Numbered from the stretch's first letter, positions 20,575 through 29,343 are shown. The stretch is DNA of 64,000 nt from Winogradskyella psychrotolerans (GCF_018860565.1 NZ_JAHKPS010000029.1:295411-359410); one strand, 5' to 3'. Numbers and translations are program-made. The notes: generated from the letters alone by a model not told the origin.

Positions 20575-21883
20575 AAATATACTTGCATTTCTGTTTTTTG
20601 CTTACTGTATTGGTTTGCAAGCACAAGAAGTTTTAACTAAAGAGCAGGCCGTTTCTTTAGCTTTAGAAAATAATTATGGTGTAAAAATTGCTAAAAATGC
20701 AGTTGCAGTTGCAGAGAATAATACCAATATTCTTAATACAGGTTTTTTGCCTACACTTACAGGTAATGCAGGTGCAAACTATAATTTAGACAATACTGAA
20801 GCCGAATTTTCTGATGGTAGGCCAGATGCCGTTTTAAATGGTGCAGAAAGTTCTAATTATAATGCCAGTTTGAGTTTGAATTACACCCTTTTTGATGGTT
20901 TAGGCAGACGTTATAATTATAAACGGTTAAAAGAGCAATATCAATTGTCAGAACTACAAGCTAGAGAGACTATAGAAACAACTATACTTCAACTATTTTC
21001 AGTGTATTATAATGTGGCTCAGCTTTCAGATAATCTAAATGCATTAGAAGAAACTTTGAATAATACTAAAGATAGATTAATAAGAGCAGAATATCAGTTT
21101 GAATACGGTCAGAGTACCAAGTTAGAGGTGTTAAATGCAGAGGTGGATATTAACACAGATAGTATTAATATTATTAATATCAAACAAGATTTAAAAATTG
21201 CTAAGCGTGATTTAAAATTAGTTTTGGGAGATGTTTATTCCAATGATTTTAATGTTGAAACAGACGTTGAGTTTGCGCTTCAATTTCATAAAGATAGTTT
21301 ATTTGAAAAAGCAAAGTCTCGAAATATAGCATTGCTTCAAACAGAAAAAAATATTTTAATTAGTCAACTTGATATTAGTTCTGGTAAATCTGCTTATCTA
21401 CCAACAGTTGGGTTGTCGGGAACTTATGGCTGGAACAAAAATAATAATAATGCAGTGGCACTTTTAGCGGTTTCTACAAACACAGGTTTGTCTGCGGGTT
21501 TAAATTTAAGTTGGAATCTGTTTGATGGAGGGGCAACCATAACACGTGTAAAAAACGCTAAGATAAATCTTGAAACCCAAAAGCTTCAAAAAGAAAATAT
21601 TTTACTTAATATAGAACGAGACTTCAATAATGCTTGGGATAATTACCAGAATAAGCTTAAAATTTATAATATTCAAGAAAAGAATATTGTAACGGCTCAA
21701 AATAACTTTGATCGTACACAAGAAAAATTCAAAATAGGACAAGTTAATTCTATTGAATTTAGACAAGCACAAGTAAATTTACTTAATGCCGAATTAAGTC
21801 GAAATCAGGCAAAATTTGCTGCCAAATTATCTGAGTTAGAGGTGCTACAAATTAGTGGAGAATTATTGAATATTCAGTTTTAA
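20564..21883 (+). CDS. TolC-family outer-membrane efflux protein
   Basis: About 439 residues from the ATG at 20564 (an ATG at 20555 is also possible). Sec signal peptide MNIKNILAFLFFAYCIGLQAQ. The mature protein has the duplicated outer-membrane-efflux domain with alternating beta segments and long helices (for example KTQEKFKIGQVNSIEFRQAQ-like helices near the C-terminus). It forms the outer-membrane channel for the adaptor and pump encoded immediately upstream. Confidence 0.92.
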   Translation: MNIKNILAFLFFAYCIGLQAQEVLTKEQAVSLALENNYGVKIAKNAVAVAENNTNILNTGFLPTLTGNAGANYNLDNTEAEFSDGRPDAVLNGAESSNYNASLSLNYTLFDGLGRRYNYKRLKEQYQLSELQARETIETTILQLFSVYYNVAQLSDNLNALEETLNNTKDRLIRAEYQFEYGQSTKLEVLNAEVDINTDSINIINIKQDLKIAKRDLKLVLGDVYSNDFNVETDVEFALQFHKDSLFEKAKSRNIALLQTEKNILISQLDISSGKSAYLPTVGLSGTYGWNKNNNNAVALLAVSTNTGLSAGLNLSWNLFDGGATITRVKNAKINLETQKLQKENILLNIERDFNNAWDNYQNKLKIYNIQEKNIVTAQNNFDRTQEKFKIGQVNSIEFRQAQVNLLNAELSRNQAKFAAKLSELEVLQISGELLNIQF

Positions 21884-21894
21884 ATTGAAATACA

Positions 21895-22077
21895 ATGCAT
21901 GAACATTTTTTTCAATGTCCTTATTGTTGGGAGCAAATTTCAATGCTAATCGATGTCTCTCAAAAGCATCAAAAATATATTGAAGATTGTGAAATTTGTT
22001 GTAACCCAATCCAAGTTTCAGTTGTTGTTGAAAGACAGGATATTATAAGTTTTTTAGCTGAAAATATAGAACAGTGA
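21895..22077 (+). CDS. CPXCG-motif cysteine-rich zinc-ribbon protein
   Basis: 60 residues with two cysteine pairs, CPYC at residues 8-11 and CEIC near residue 32, and the family core QCPYCWEQISMLID...QKYIEDCEIC. This matches the small CPXCG motif-containing proteins of Bacteroidota and Proteobacteria, thought to bind Zn. Function unknown. It lies 11 bp after the TolC-like gene and may be carried on the same transcript. Confidence 0.85.
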   Translation: MHEHFFQCPYCWEQISMLIDVSQKHQKYIEDCEICCNPIQVSVVVERQDIISFLAENIEQ

Positions 22078-22211
22078 AAATAGTTATAGTGCACGTTTTT
22101 AGGAGTTTATGTATTTTGAACATGTAGTTCATCGAAAAAAGTTGCAGTTTGTAGTCATAGTTACTATATTCGTACTGTTATTGTGTCCCTCCACAAAAAA
22201 CTCTACTAGCC

Positions 22212-23060
22212 ATGAAGACACTAAAAATAACACTATTATTCTGCTTAATATCAGTACTCTCGTATGCCAATGTTTCTCAGGATCAAAAAACAGCATTGGT
22301 AGATTTATATACTGCAACCAATGGTGATTCTTGGAATCATTCATGGGATTTAAAACAACCCGTTTCAAAATGGTACGGACTTACTTTAGAAGGCGATAAT
22401 GTTGTTGGAATAAACTTAAGTTTTAATAACTTAATAGGAAATCTTCCAGAGTCAATTTCAAACTTAACACATTTAAAAGTTCTTAATTTATCATTCAATA
22501 AATTAGAAGGAGAATTACCAGTAACTATAGTAAACATGATTAGTTTAGAAGAGTTAAAGTTATTCTCAAATAAATTTAATGGTGCTATACCTTCAGATAT
22601 AGGAGCTTTAACTAATTTAAAATCTTTAGAACTATTTAATAATGATTTTTTTGGAGAGATTCCGTCATCTATAGGAAATCTAACTAAATTAGAAAGCTTA
22701 ATTTTAAGTAGTAATTTACTTATGGGTAGATTACCTAGCACCATATCTAAGTTAAAATCTTTAAAAGTATTAAGTGTTTTTGATAATAATCTATTAGGAA
22801 CAATTCCAAAGTCAATAGGTGAATTAACCCAATTAGAAGAATTGGTACTATCAAATAATGGATTTTATGGAAACCTGCCAGGAGTATTAGTAGAATTAAA
22901 AAGCTTGAAAACTTTATTATTAAGTAACAATAAATTTGAAGGTAATTATGCTGTTTTAAAAGAGAAATTACCAAACATTGTAGATTTTGATTTAGACGAA
23001 TCAAATTTAAATGAAGGAGTCTTGGCGACTTTAGATGACGAAGAAAACGATGATGATTAA
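22212..23060 (+). CDS. secreted leucine-rich-repeat protein
   Basis: 282 residues: Sec signal peptide (MKTLKITLLFCLISVLSYA), an N-terminal cap resembling plant LRR proteins (DLYTATNGDSWNHSWDL), then about eight LRRs of the plant-specific type with pattern LxxLxLxxNxLxGxIPxxIxxLxxL, ending in an acidic tail. Such proteins are common in flavobacteria and likely mediate protein binding outside the inner membrane; the partner is unknown. It has no C-terminal T9SS sorting domain. A terminator follows. Confidence 0.88.
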   Translation: MKTLKITLLFCLISVLSYANVSQDQKTALVDLYTATNGDSWNHSWDLKQPVSKWYGLTLEGDNVVGINLSFNNLIGNLPESISNLTHLKVLNLSFNKLEGELPVTIVNMISLEELKLFSNKFNGAIPSDIGALTNLKSLELFNNDFFGEIPSSIGNLTKLESLILSSNLLMGRLPSTISKLKSLKVLSVFDNNLLGTIPKSIGELTQLEELVLSNNGFYGNLPGVLVELKSLKTLLLSNNKFEGNYAVLKEKLPNIVDFDLDESNLNEGVLATLDDEENDDD

Positions 23061-23084
23061 TCATTATCAGGATTAAAATAATAG

Positions 23085-23114
23085 CGCTCAAAATAAATTT
23101 GAGCGTTTTTTTTT
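23085..23114 (+). terminator. rho-independent terminator after the LRR gene
   Basis: Stem CGCTCAAA / TTTGAGCG with loop ATAAA, followed by nine T (23106-23114). Confidence 0.88.
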
Positions 23115-23144
23115 GTTTAGTCTTTCATAGTTTAAAAAAAGTAT

Positions 23145-23152
23145 TATCTTTG
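23145..23152 (+). promoter_or_regulatory. tRNA promoter -7 element
   Basis: TATCTTTG, an exact TAnnTTTG match of the type seen upstream of flavobacterial stable-RNA genes. The tRNA follows after a 72-nt leader that contains a 10-bp inverted repeat (23159-23168 with 23206-23215), possibly a processing stem. Confidence 0.6.
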
Positions 23153-23224
23153 CAGTCCTAAAATGATTGAGTCGGCATTATGAACCGAAAGTTAAAAGCT
23201 AAGAAAATCATTTTAAGATTAAAT

Positions 23225-23297
<73 letters not shown>

Positions 23298-23320
23298 CTA
23301 AGTAGAATTGCTTAAAACAG

Positions 23321-23351
23321 ACGGTTTAGTTCACGCTAAGCCGTTTTTTTT
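23321..23351 (+). terminator. tRNA terminator abutting the integrase start
   Basis: Stem ACGGTTTAG / CTAAGCCGT (one G-U pair) with a short loop and a T run that ends at the base before the integrase ATG at 23352. Confidence 0.8.
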
Positions 23352-24656
23352 ATGTCTAATTTGAACAGAATTCTTACATTTGAACACGAAAGTGAACACG
23401 ATTTAGAACACAATCTCCCATTGAAGAATTTATTTTCCATACCAAAAATTTATACAGGCAAAGGTGATTTGAGCAAACGCTGGTATGTCTATTTTTCTTA
23501 TCGCAATCCTAAAACAGGAAAATTGCAACGTATGCAAAATGTTTATGGAAAAGCGAATAAATATACCACTAAAGAAGATCGTCTTTTTGTATTAACGGTA
23601 TATAAACGAACCTTACTCAAACTACTAAAAGAAGGATTTAATCCCTTTGAAGATAATACAGCCTTGTTAGCCAAACGAAAAGGCGATTTTAAACCATCTA
23701 AGGCATCACAATATTCAGGAGTTGATACTACTAAAGAAAAGGAAGCGAGTGTGCCTATTATGTCTATAAAGGAAGCCTTTGACTTTGGATTAAAGCTCAA
23801 AGAAAAGTTATTAAGCAAAACCACTAAGCGAGCCTATGAGAATAGAATCAAGAATTTTTTAAAATGGGTTGAAGATGTGCATCCAGAAATAAGCACGATA
23901 GATAAAGTTGATAGAAAACTTGTTACACAGTTTTTAAACCATGTACTTGTAAATACAAGTGCGCGAAACCGCAACAATTTTAGAGTTGATTTAAGTAGCT
24001 TAATACAAGTTTTGGAAGATAATGATATCGTGGCTACGAATTTCATGAAACGGATTCCAGTATTAAAAAGCATACCACAACGAAATAAAACGTATAGTAA
24101 TGAAAAGCAAGAAGAAATCTATACATTTCTTGAAAAACAAGATGCCTTGTTACTGTTGTACATTAAATTTATCTCTTATAATTTTTTGAGACCTATCGAA
24201 GTTTGTCGATTAAAAGTAGGTGATATTGACCTAAAAAATAAGTTAATAAAGTTTAAAGCTAAAAACAGTCCTTTAAAAACAAAAATTATTCCAGATTTAC
24301 TAATTAATGATTTGCCTGATCTATCTAAAATGGACAAGTCGTTATGTTTATTTACCCCAGAGCAGATAGGAGGCAAGTGGGAAACCGATGTAGATAATAA
24401 ACGAGATTACTTTTCTAAGCGTTTTAAAAAAGTGGTTAAAGATCCTTTTGGACTTGGTAAAGATTATGGTTTATATAGTTTCAGACATACCTATATTACA
24501 AAACTGTACCGCGCTTTGGTAAAAGGTTCTTCACCGTTTGAAGCTAAAAGTAAACTTATGTTAATCACAGGTCATTCATCGATGTCAGCCCTTCAAAAAT
24601 ATCTTAGAGATATTGACGCGGAGTTACCCGAAGATTATTCAGAACACATAAAATAG
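23352..24656 (+). CDS. tyrosine recombinase/integrase
   Basis: 434 residues. The N-terminal part (about 30-130) is an arm-type/AP2-like region, residues 135-240 form the SAM-like core-binding domain, and the catalytic domain follows. Catalytic residues: R280 (FLRPIEV), R378 in YSFRHTYIT, H408 (TGHSS) and the nucleophile Y417 (LQKYLRD). The usual first His of HxxR is replaced by Tyr375. It begins directly after the tRNA-fMet terminator, the classic place for an integrative element's recombinase. It is outside the Mu-like prophage inferred downstream, so it belongs to a different element. The start is uncertain because no leader separates it from the terminator. Confidence 0.9.
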   Translation: MSNLNRILTFEHESEHDLEHNLPLKNLFSIPKIYTGKGDLSKRWYVYFSYRNPKTGKLQRMQNVYGKANKYTTKEDRLFVLTVYKRTLLKLLKEGFNPFEDNTALLAKRKGDFKPSKASQYSGVDTTKEKEASVPIMSIKEAFDFGLKLKEKLLSKTTKRAYENRIKNFLKWVEDVHPEISTIDKVDRKLVTQFLNHVLVNTSARNRNNFRVDLSSLIQVLEDNDIVATNFMKRIPVLKSIPQRNKTYSNEKQEEIYTFLEKQDALLLLYIKFISYNFLRPIEVCRLKVGDIDLKNKLIKFKAKNSPLKTKIIPDLLINDLPDLSKMDKSLCLFTPEQIGGKWETDVDNKRDYFSKRFKKVVKDPFGLGKDYGLYSFRHTYITKLYRALVKGSSPFEAKSKLMLITGHSSMSALQKYLRDIDAELPEDYSEHIK

Positions 24657-24660
24657 AGCT

Positions 24661-24990
24661 ATGGAGCTGGACAAATTATTTACCGAGCTATGGAAGAATC
24701 TATATAAATCTTTTGTGTTTTATATACCATCACGATTGTTGCCAGATTTAGAGCATAACAAGGCCTTAAATACAGTTGTTTTAATTGATAGCAAAGGGTT
24801 TGATAGCGAATTATTAAATGATGAGTCCTCTCATTATCAGATATTGGGTAAAGCGATGATTTTAAATGATAACATCTTTAAGCTTATCGATCAAAGTGAA
24901 CGCTTACCAAAGCATAAGTTTGATTTTTTTTTAGAGAAGTATTTAGAACATGTACGGGGGATAAAACAAATAGTACACACAAACAAATAA
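24661..24990 (+). CDS. hypothetical protein next to integrase
   Basis: 109 residues, 4 bp after the integrase stop, so probably co-transcribed. Charged and aromatic, no signal peptide, no transmembrane segment, no recognised motif. It may be an accessory gene of the tRNA-associated element. It is the last gene before the inferred left end of the Mu-like prophage. Confidence 0.6.
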   Translation: MELDKLFTELWKNLYKSFVFYIPSRLLPDLEHNKALNTVVLIDSKGFDSELLNDESSHYQILGKAMILNDNIFKLIDQSERLPKHKFDFFLEKYLEHVRGIKQIVHTNK

Positions 24991-25042
24991 TAAAAAGGTT
25001 CAAAAAAGGTCGGTTTTAAAAGGGGTTCGAGCGTTTTTATCT

Positions 25043-25047
25043 ATTTT
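25043..25047 (+). repeat. target-site duplication, left copy (ATTTT)
   Basis: ATTTT directly precedes the inferred prophage left end (TG at 25048). The same 5 bp directly follow the inferred right end at 63892. Five-bp duplications are normal for Mu-type transposition. The sequence is low complexity, so the match alone is weak evidence. Confidence 0.55.
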
Positions 25048-25054
25048 TGGTATA

Positions 25055-25070
25055 AAAAACAAAATGTACA
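25055..25070 (-). repeat. putative left-end transposase site
   Basis: Read on the reverse strand it is TGTACATTTTGTTTTT, matching the right-end repeats TGTACAATTTGATTT at 13 of 15 positions and in inverted orientation, as expected for transposase binding sites at the two ends of a Mu-type element. Confidence 0.5.
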
Positions 25071-25080
25071 AAAGTATAAT

Positions 25081-25093
25081 TTGTCCATCATTG
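25081..25093 (-). repeat. inverted copy of the GATGGACAA motif
   Basis: The reverse complement is CAATGATGGACAA, nearly the same as the tandem unit CAATAGGATGGA(CAA) at 25261-25300. It may be a further binding site for the same left-end protein. Confidence 0.4.
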
Positions 25094-25148
25094 CTCTATC
25101 ATTAATTTAAAAGCAAATATAGCCATTATAAACATAACTATCATTATT

Positions 25149-25188
25149 AGCCTTAAATAGCGTTATAACTACTATTTAAGGCTTTTTT
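25149..25188 (+). terminator. terminator inside the prophage left end
   Basis: 12-bp stem AGCCTTAAATAG / CTATTTAAGGCT followed by TTTTTT. It would stop rightward transcription entering from the host element. The surrounding 24991-25489 gap otherwise holds the prophage end, repeats and no credible gene. Confidence 0.8.
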
Positions 25189-25260
25189 AATGCGTCCATA
25201 TAAGGTTTAAATTAGTTTAATTTAAGTCAGCAGATCAAAACTATAAAAATAAACAAAAAT

Positions 25261-25296
25261 CAATAGGATGGACAATAGGATGGACAATAGGATGGA
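25261..25296 (+). repeat. three tandem 12-bp repeats CAATAGGATGGA
   Basis: Three perfect contiguous copies, about 215 bp inside the prophage left end, followed by CAAAAACAC. With the inverted near-copy at 25081-25093 they make four occurrences of a GATGGACAA-type motif. They could be operator or enhancer sites bound by repressor, Ner-like protein or transposase. They are too short and regular to be CRISPR. Confidence 0.75.
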
Positions 25297-25489
25297 CAAA
25301 AACACAAATCAAATAATGTTTTATACTTGTTATAAATGACAGAAAAAAGGGTAAAACGACAAAATTATAGTTTAAGGCATAGGGATAATGCATGTAAAAA
25401 ATAATAACACACAAACGTATATGTTTGATTTACTGCGATTTAACACGTAATCATTTGCTTTTATGCTTAAATAACGATGTATGTTTTGT

Positions 25490-26197
25490 TTAATGCATTG
25501 AATTAATTCGAATGCTAGCCTTTATGAGAGCCATAGCTCTTACCTTTTTTAACTTGACATCTTTAGGTTGATGATGCTGGTTTTGAGAAACCAATTTAAT
25601 ATAGTCGTCACCTTTATCAGATTTCTGCACATACTTCACGCTAACATACTCTTCACCAGCAACCTCTACGGATACGAGGTACATTTCTCCCCAGAAGACA
25701 TCATTTTGAAAGTCTTGTATTTTTTTATAGGCCACAATATCACCACTCTTTAATAACGGATACATACTATCTCCAGTTACATATAGTGCACCATCACATT
25801 TAGGTAGGTTCGGAATACTAATGGTATCAATAGGCCTTTGATCTGAATTGTTTTGAAATAAATTAACCAAACCTGCTGTTGCTTCAATATTATACAAAGG
25901 AATAGACTGCTCTTCGTAGTTTTTGTCAGTCCTTAGTTTATATACAGTTGTGTTTTCGTTTAACTGTTTGTTATTCGGGCTGTTCTTCATCTGTAAGTCT
26001 AAATCATCGTTAAAAACCGTGTTTAAATCAAAGTCTTTTGCTATTAAAAAATCAATATACTTATTTGGTATAAATTTTTTATTACCAGATTCTAATAACG
26101 AAACATCCTTCTGAGTAACGCCCACAGCCTTTGCAAACTGGGACTGATTAAGCCTCAGGCGCTCTCTACTTTGCTTTATTTTTTCAAACGATTTCAT
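25490..26197 (-). CDS. prophage repressor, LexA/S24-type HTH protein
   Basis: 235 residues from the ATG at 26197 (a TTG at 26203 is also in frame). An N-terminal HTH of the XRE type (LNQSQFAKAVGVTQKDVSLLESG, about 16-38) is followed by a linker and a C-terminal S24 peptidase domain. Catalytic Ser144 lies in TGDSMYPLLKSGD and Lys188 in YVSVKYVQK. An Ala-Gly cleavage site is seen at A108-G109 (ATAGL). The layout predicts RecA-stimulated self-cleavage and induction by DNA damage. It is divergent from the Ner-like gene, with operators between them. Confidence 0.9.
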   Translation of the reverse strand: MKSFEKIKQSRERLRLNQSQFAKAVGVTQKDVSLLESGNKKFIPNKYIDFLIAKDFDLNTVFNDDLDLQMKNSPNNKQLNENTTVYKLRTDKNYEEQSIPLYNIEATAGLVNLFQNNSDQRPIDTISIPNLPKCDGALYVTGDSMYPLLKSGDIVAYKKIQDFQNDVFWGEMYLVSVEVAGEEYVSVKYVQKSDKGDDYIKLVSQNQHHQPKDVKLKKVRAMALIKASIRINSMH

Positions 26198-26215
26198 CTG
26201 CAATATTCAAAAAAG

Positions 26216-26239
26216 GTATAATTTTATTTTGTATTATAC
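26216..26239. promoter_or_regulatory. operator-like inverted repeat
   Basis: GTATAAT (26216-26222) and ATTATAC (26233-26239) form a perfect 7-bp inverted repeat in the repressor/Ner-like intergenic region. It overlaps the -33 element of the rightward promoter. A related half-site (GTATAAT) is near the left end at 25074-25080. Confidence 0.65.
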
Positions 26240-26257
26240 TTTTTTGGTATATATTTG
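26229..26257 (+). promoter_or_regulatory. rightward early promoter of the prophage
   Basis: TTG at 26229-26231, an 18-bp spacer, and TATATTTG at 26250-26257: a full match to the flavobacterial promoter consensus, oriented to the Ner-like and transposase genes. The repressor operator overlaps it, so repression by occlusion is likely. Confidence 0.72.
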
Positions 26258-26275
26258 TTTAAATATTTGAACCAA

Positions 26276-26479
26276 ATGTACACAAAAAAATTTATAGCCC
26301 TCACTGTAGATCAAATAAAACGAGTAAATGCTAGTGCTCTAGCTAAAACTTTCGATTGTTCATCTTCATACGTATCTAGAATTCTAAAATCTACAGAATT
26401 GCCTTCTAATGAAAAGGCACAAAAAATATTAAAAGCAGCTAAAGAGATAGTTGATCATTACGAATCTATTAATTCATAA
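26276..26479 (+). CDS. Ner/Cro-like HTH regulator
   Basis: 67 residues from the ATG at 26276. A single HTH (VNASALAKTFDCSSSYVSRILK) occupies the centre. Its position, first gene rightward from the divergent repressor and before the transposase, is that of Mu ner, which represses early transcription and the repressor promoter. An upstream in-frame TTG at 26255 overlaps the promoter and was not used. The next gene starts 10 bp after its stop. Confidence 0.75.
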   Translation: MYTKKFIALTVDQIKRVNASALAKTFDCSSSYVSRILKSTELPSNEKAQKILKAAKEIVDHYESINS

Positions 26480-26489
26480 TACAATCATT

Positions 26490-28478
26490 ATGTACGAAAA
26501 CTATTTAAATACTATAGGTATTGATCAAGAGGTTTTTTACGAACACTTGTCAATTCTAAGTTATGACAATTTCCAGAAATGGGTGCAACGCGGTAAACTA
26601 AAGCGTATTCGTACTAAAGGTCGTGGCCGCACTGGTCTAATAGACTTCGCCTCAATTCCAGAAGACCTAAAGAATCTTATAATTAGAACCTTTGGTAATC
26701 CTTATCTTAAAGATGATCGCCAAACCTTCACTAACCAACTTACTACAGATCATGCTGCTATCGAATTTTATAAACAATACCAATACGAAGATGGCAGAGG
26801 CATAGCCAATAACAAGCAAGCCCAATATATCTGCGAAGCCGAAATACTAAACCTATACAACGAAATCATTTCAAACTACGAGGTTAAAGTACAAGAGCAA
26901 CGCAGAAAATCGAACAAAGGCAGCCTGAAAAAGAAACTCTCAAGCATCATTAACGATCTTAAATCAGAATGCTACCCTAACACACAAACCAAACGCTATC
27001 CTCATAAGCTACCTTCTAACGTGCGTGCGCTAGACAGAAAAGCAGCAGGTTACAGCGAAGAGGGCTACGACTTCCTAGTTCACAAAAACGCAGGAAACAA
27101 AGCCGCTCAAAAAATCAAAGGCGACGTAGCTAAGTGGCTATTAGCGCAATATTCAATGCCAAATAAAATAGTGGTACCAGTACTACACTCTTTATACAAC
27201 CGTGAAGCTCAAATAAAAGGATGGCCAGAGCTTTCTGAGTCTGCCATCTACAAATGGTTATACGAGCCACAGCAGGAAAAAGTATGGTTAGTCTCTAGAG
27301 ACATTACAGCCTACAAAAACAAATACGGCCATAAACTAGTAAGAGACAAAGAGCAATGGTTCCCTAATGCATACTGGGCAATTGATGGCTCTAAAATTGA
27401 CTGGATGCACTATTACGACAACCAACTTGGTGCAGCAGCTAAATTTAAAATAGATCCTGTAATAGATGTCTATTCCGAAAAGATCATAGGCTGGTCTTTC
27501 TCAGAAACTGAAAACCACATAGACCATTTTAATGCCGTTAAAATGGCGTTTAACACCGCGCAATCAAGACCGTATTTATTTACATACGATGGCCAGTCTG
27601 GACACACTTCAAAACGTATGCAAGAACTATACGGCAAAATGGTAGCCAAAAAAGGTGGTGCACACTACAGACACGCAGCATACGAGCACAGCTCACCTGT
27701 AGAAGGCATCTTTAACAGACTACAACAGCAAGTGGTAAACTACTGGTGGTTCTCAGATAAACAATCTGTAACTGTCAGAATGGAAAAGAATAAGCCAAAT
27801 ATGGACTTCATTCTAGATAATAAAGACAAACTACCAACCCAAGACAAACTATTAAAAGCATGGGAGCTTTGTGTAGAAGAATGGAACGCCGCTAAGCACC
27901 CTAAATACAACAAATCTCGTAACGAGGTGTACGCAGAGGAGCAACTAATGAAAGAAGAGGTTAACTACCTAGACATGATAGATATGTTCTGGGTGTACAC
28001 ACCAGACACTGTTACTTATAAAGCAGATGGTATAAAAGTGCAAATCGCAAACGAAAAATACCACTTCGAGGTGTACAACGTCAATAACGAAATAGATCTA
28101 AGATTCCGTGAGCGTTGGGTAAACAAAAAATTCTTTGTTAAGTACGATCCAGACAACCTAGACAACTACGTGTCGCTTTATCTAAAATTACCAAATGGCG
28201 ATAAGCAATTTGTAGCAGATGCACAGCCAGTACGTAAGCAACAGCAAGTACCAATCTTAATGCAACCAGGCGATAAAGAGCAATGGCAAAAAGATTATCA
28301 AGTACGTAAAGTCGAAGAAACCGCTGCTAAAAAGCAAATAGAACAAATCCAAAGAGAAACTGGTATCACACCAGAGCAATTAATAGCAGATCAAGAACTA
28401 AAAATAAAGTTCGGTGGCAAACTACCAAAGCAACAACGCAGCGATGTAGAAGCCGACTCTTTTTATCACAGAATGTAA
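26490..28478 (+). CDS. Mu-type DDE transposase (MuA-like)
   Basis: 662 residues from the ATG at 26490. The N-terminal DNA-binding part (SYDNFQKWVQRGKLKRIRTK) resembles the Mu-type winged HTH. A second DNA-binding region follows, then the rve/RNase H catalytic core with the DDE triad D299 (WAIDGSK), D367 (FTYDGQSG) and E405 (SPVEGIFNRL). A beta-barrel Mu-C domain follows, and the tail is rich in Gln/Lys and may contact the MuB-like ATPase. It catalyses integration and replicative transposition, acting on the end sites at about 25055 and 63839-63875. All catalytic residues are intact. Confidence 0.95.
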   Translation: MYENYLNTIGIDQEVFYEHLSILSYDNFQKWVQRGKLKRIRTKGRGRTGLIDFASIPEDLKNLIIRTFGNPYLKDDRQTFTNQLTTDHAAIEFYKQYQYEDGRGIANNKQAQYICEAEILNLYNEIISNYEVKVQEQRRKSNKGSLKKKLSSIINDLKSECYPNTQTKRYPHKLPSNVRALDRKAAGYSEEGYDFLVHKNAGNKAAQKIKGDVAKWLLAQYSMPNKIVVPVLHSLYNREAQIKGWPELSESAIYKWLYEPQQEKVWLVSRDITAYKNKYGHKLVRDKEQWFPNAYWAIDGSKIDWMHYYDNQLGAAAKFKIDPVIDVYSEKIIGWSFSETENHIDHFNAVKMAFNTAQSRPYLFTYDGQSGHTSKRMQELYGKMVAKKGGAHYRHAAYEHSSPVEGIFNRLQQQVVNYWWFSDKQSVTVRMEKNKPNMDFILDNKDKLPTQDKLLKAWELCVEEWNAAKHPKYNKSRNEVYAEEQLMKEEVNYLDMIDMFWVYTPDTVTYKADGIKVQIANEKYHFEVYNVNNEIDLRFRERWVNKKFFVKYDPDNLDNYVSLYLKLPNGDKQFVADAQPVRKQQQVPILMQPGDKEQWQKDYQVRKVEETAAKKQIEQIQRETGITPEQLIADQELKIKFGGKLPKQQRSDVEADSFYHRM

Positions 28479-28500
28479 TAACCCTTTAATCCATTAAAGT

Positions 28501-29343
28501 ATGAAAGCAGAATTTAAACTACAAGTAGCAAACGAGCTCACAGCACTTTGCCAAGCATCAAGCCAAGCGCACATGGCTAAATTACTAGAAGTCTCAACAG
28601 CAATAGTAAGTCAAGTCATTAATAATAACTGGAAGCTTATCAGTAACGAAATGTGGCGCATTATTCAAAAACGCCTATTTATAGATTTCGAGTGGAAAAC
28701 AGTGGCTATTAATAACTTCAAACTGGTAACACATTTTTTAAACACAGCAAAAAGCCAAGGTATAAGTGTTGCGATTTCAGATACTGCAGGTAAATCTAAA
28801 AGCGAAACTTTCAAATACTTCTGGAAGCAAAACATAAACAACACCATATATGTGCAATGTAAAACTAGCTGGACGAAAAAGACATACCTAAAGGCATTAC
28901 TTACTGCAGCAGGACAAGAAAATTATGGTAAAACCGAAGAGCTGCTAAACCGTTTCATTAAACACCTCATGTCGTTGGAACATCCAATGGTAATACTAGA
29001 CCAGGCAGATAAGCTAAAAGATCCACAATTAGACCTCTTTATGGACTTCTACAACGATTTAAACGGACACTGTGGCTTTATGATCTCTGGAGTAAAAGCC
29101 TTAGAAAAACGAATATTAAAAGGTGTACAGCACAAAAGAGTGGGTTACGAAGAGTTTTATAGCCGTATAGGTCGCAAGTTCATAGAGCTAGACCACATCA
29201 CATTAAACGATGTAACGCTTATATGTAGAGCTAACGGTGTTGAAGACGAAGCCGAAATAACCTACATATACAACAATTGCGAGGACGATTTAAGACGTGT
29301 AAGACGAGACATAGACATATATAAACTAAAACAAACAGCATAA
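28501..29343 (+). CDS. MuB-like AAA ATPase, transposition target protein
   Basis: 280 residues. An N-terminal HTH (QAHMAKLLEVSTAIVSQVINNNW, about 22-44) is followed by an AAA ATPase domain with a P-loop-like SDTAGKSKS (93-101) and Walker B MVILDQADK (163-171). Length and architecture match Mu B, which selects target DNA, stimulates MuA and gives target immunity. It lies 22 bp after the transposase gene in the canonical A-B order. The P-loop departs from the GxxGxGKT consensus, as is common in these phages. Confidence 0.88.
   Translation: MKAEFKLQVANELTALCQASSQAHMAKLLEVSTAIVSQVINNNWKLISNEMWRIIQKRLFIDFEWKTVAINNFKLVTHFLNTAKSQGISVAISDTAGKSKSETFKYFWKQNINNTIYVQCKTSWTKKTYLKALLTAAGQENYGKTEELLNRFIKHLMSLEHPMVILDQADKLKDPQLDLFMDFYNDLNGHCGFMISGVKALEKRILKGVQHKRVGYEEFYSRIGRKFIELDHITLNDVTLICRANGVEDEAEITYIYNNCEDDLRRVRRDIDIYKLKQTA

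Noticed and set aside
22109-22327. Small forward frame of 72 codons before the LRR gene
   Set aside because: It overlaps the LRR gene's signal peptide in another frame and has no recognisable features; the LRR frame is clearly real.
24991-25042. Second copy of the tRNA 3' end as attR close to the integrase
   Set aside because: Only the short string GGTTCGAG is shared; it is too short to be an attachment-site repeat.
25261-25296. CRISPR-like tandem repeats
   Set aside because: Units are 12 bp with no spacers and no cas genes nearby; better explained as protein-binding repeats.
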